A stretch of DNA of 5,109 bases from Flavobacteriaceae bacterium. GTDB taxonomy: Bacteria > Bacteroidota > Bacteroidia > Flavobacteriales > Flavobacteriaceae. The translations under genes and the position numbers were made by a program. Under the pieces are notes generated by a model. The model saw only the letters and a list, made by a program, of their open reading frames with translations, was not told the DNA's origin and did no database searches. Below, piece by piece: positions 5,024-5,109 of the stretch (position 1 is the first letter of the stretch; each line of letters starts with the position of its first letter). The stretch spans positions 1 through 5,109 of the forward strand of contig JAESTG010000043.1 in the NCBI GenBank assembly GCA_016763715.1. Reading direction: 5' to 3'.

Positions 5024-5109
5024 ATGAAATTTGATTGGAAAGGTGTAATGCCCGCGGTTACGACTAAGTTTACGGAAGAGGATACGCTGGATCTTCGTAT
5101 GTTCGAACA
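5024..5109 (+). CDS. DapA-family (dihydrodipicolinate synthase/NAL) protein, 3' end cut off
   Basis: Only the first 28 codons are in the window: MKFDWKGVMPAVTTKFTEED, then TLDLRMFE. The GVMPAVTTKFTEEDTLD segment is the opening strand of the DHDPS/N-acetylneuraminate lyase TIM-barrel family (typically G-x-x-x-A-x-x-T-P-F, then D). Class I aldolases of this family form a Schiff base on a lysine that would lie well beyond the window edge. The family includes DapA itself, but the position next to a divergent AraC regulator, rather than in a lysine-biosynthesis setting, favours a catabolic member such as the hydroxyproline-pathway deaminase. That specific function is inference. The ATG at 5024 is the natural start, since the residues from it align with the family N-terminus and a -7 box lies 17 bases upstream. 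Confidence 0.8.
   Translation, partial: MKFDWKGVMPAVTTKFTEEDTLDLRMFE

Noticed and set aside
1..5109. tRNA, rRNA, CRISPR array, insertion sequence or prophage signal
   Set aside because: There is no cloverleaf, ribosomal motif, regularly spaced repeat, transposase motif or terminal inverted repeat in the window.

Overview
The window reads as chromosomal DNA of a Bacteroidota member, most likely of the family Flavobacteriaceae. The reasons are the visibly AT-rich sequence, the near absence of Shine-Dalgarno sequences in front of clear genes, a TAnnTTTG-type -7 promoter box, and protein sequences of flavobacterial character (HemW, the cyclase-family protein, the AraC-type regulator). This assignment is an inference from sequence style, not from a database search.

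Layout. Positions 1 to 4053 hold six tightly packed genes on the + strand: ruvC (5' end cut by the window edge), a small membrane protein of unknown function, the radical-SAM heme chaperone hemW, a cyclase/kynurenine-formamidase-family protein, an exported transglutaminase-like protein, and a MmcQ/YjbR-family protein. Gaps are 1 to 39 bases, and I see neither a convincing promoter nor a terminator between them. They therefore look like one transcription unit of unrelated housekeeping genes rather than a single pathway.

On the - strand, positions 4048 to 4895 hold an AraC-type regulator that converges on the MmcQ/YjbR gene; the two 3' ends overlap by six bases. As given, this regulator is broken by a one-base frameshift in a T6A5 run. 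The cupin-like sensor half lies in one frame and the DNA-binding half in another. Restoring one base gives a normal 282-residue protein. The break coincides with an in-frame T TTA AAA heptamer, so a sequencing error, a recent mutation and -1 slippage are all possible.

Positions 4896 to 5023 are an AT-rich divergent regulatory region. It carries a good TAnnTTTG box in front of the rightward gene and, upstream of that, two near-identical 9-base direct repeats exactly 21 bases apart, the spacing expected for an AraC-family dimer. From 5024 to the window edge are the first 28 codons of a dihydrodipicolinate synthase/N-acetylneuraminate lyase (DapA) family protein. A divergent AraC regulator next to such a gene in Flavobacteriia commonly marks a hydroxyproline/proline-type catabolic cluster, but the rest would lie outside the window. 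I found no rRNA, tRNA, CRISPR array, insertion sequence or obvious new multi-gene system. The most informative parts are the frameshifted regulator and its probable operator.
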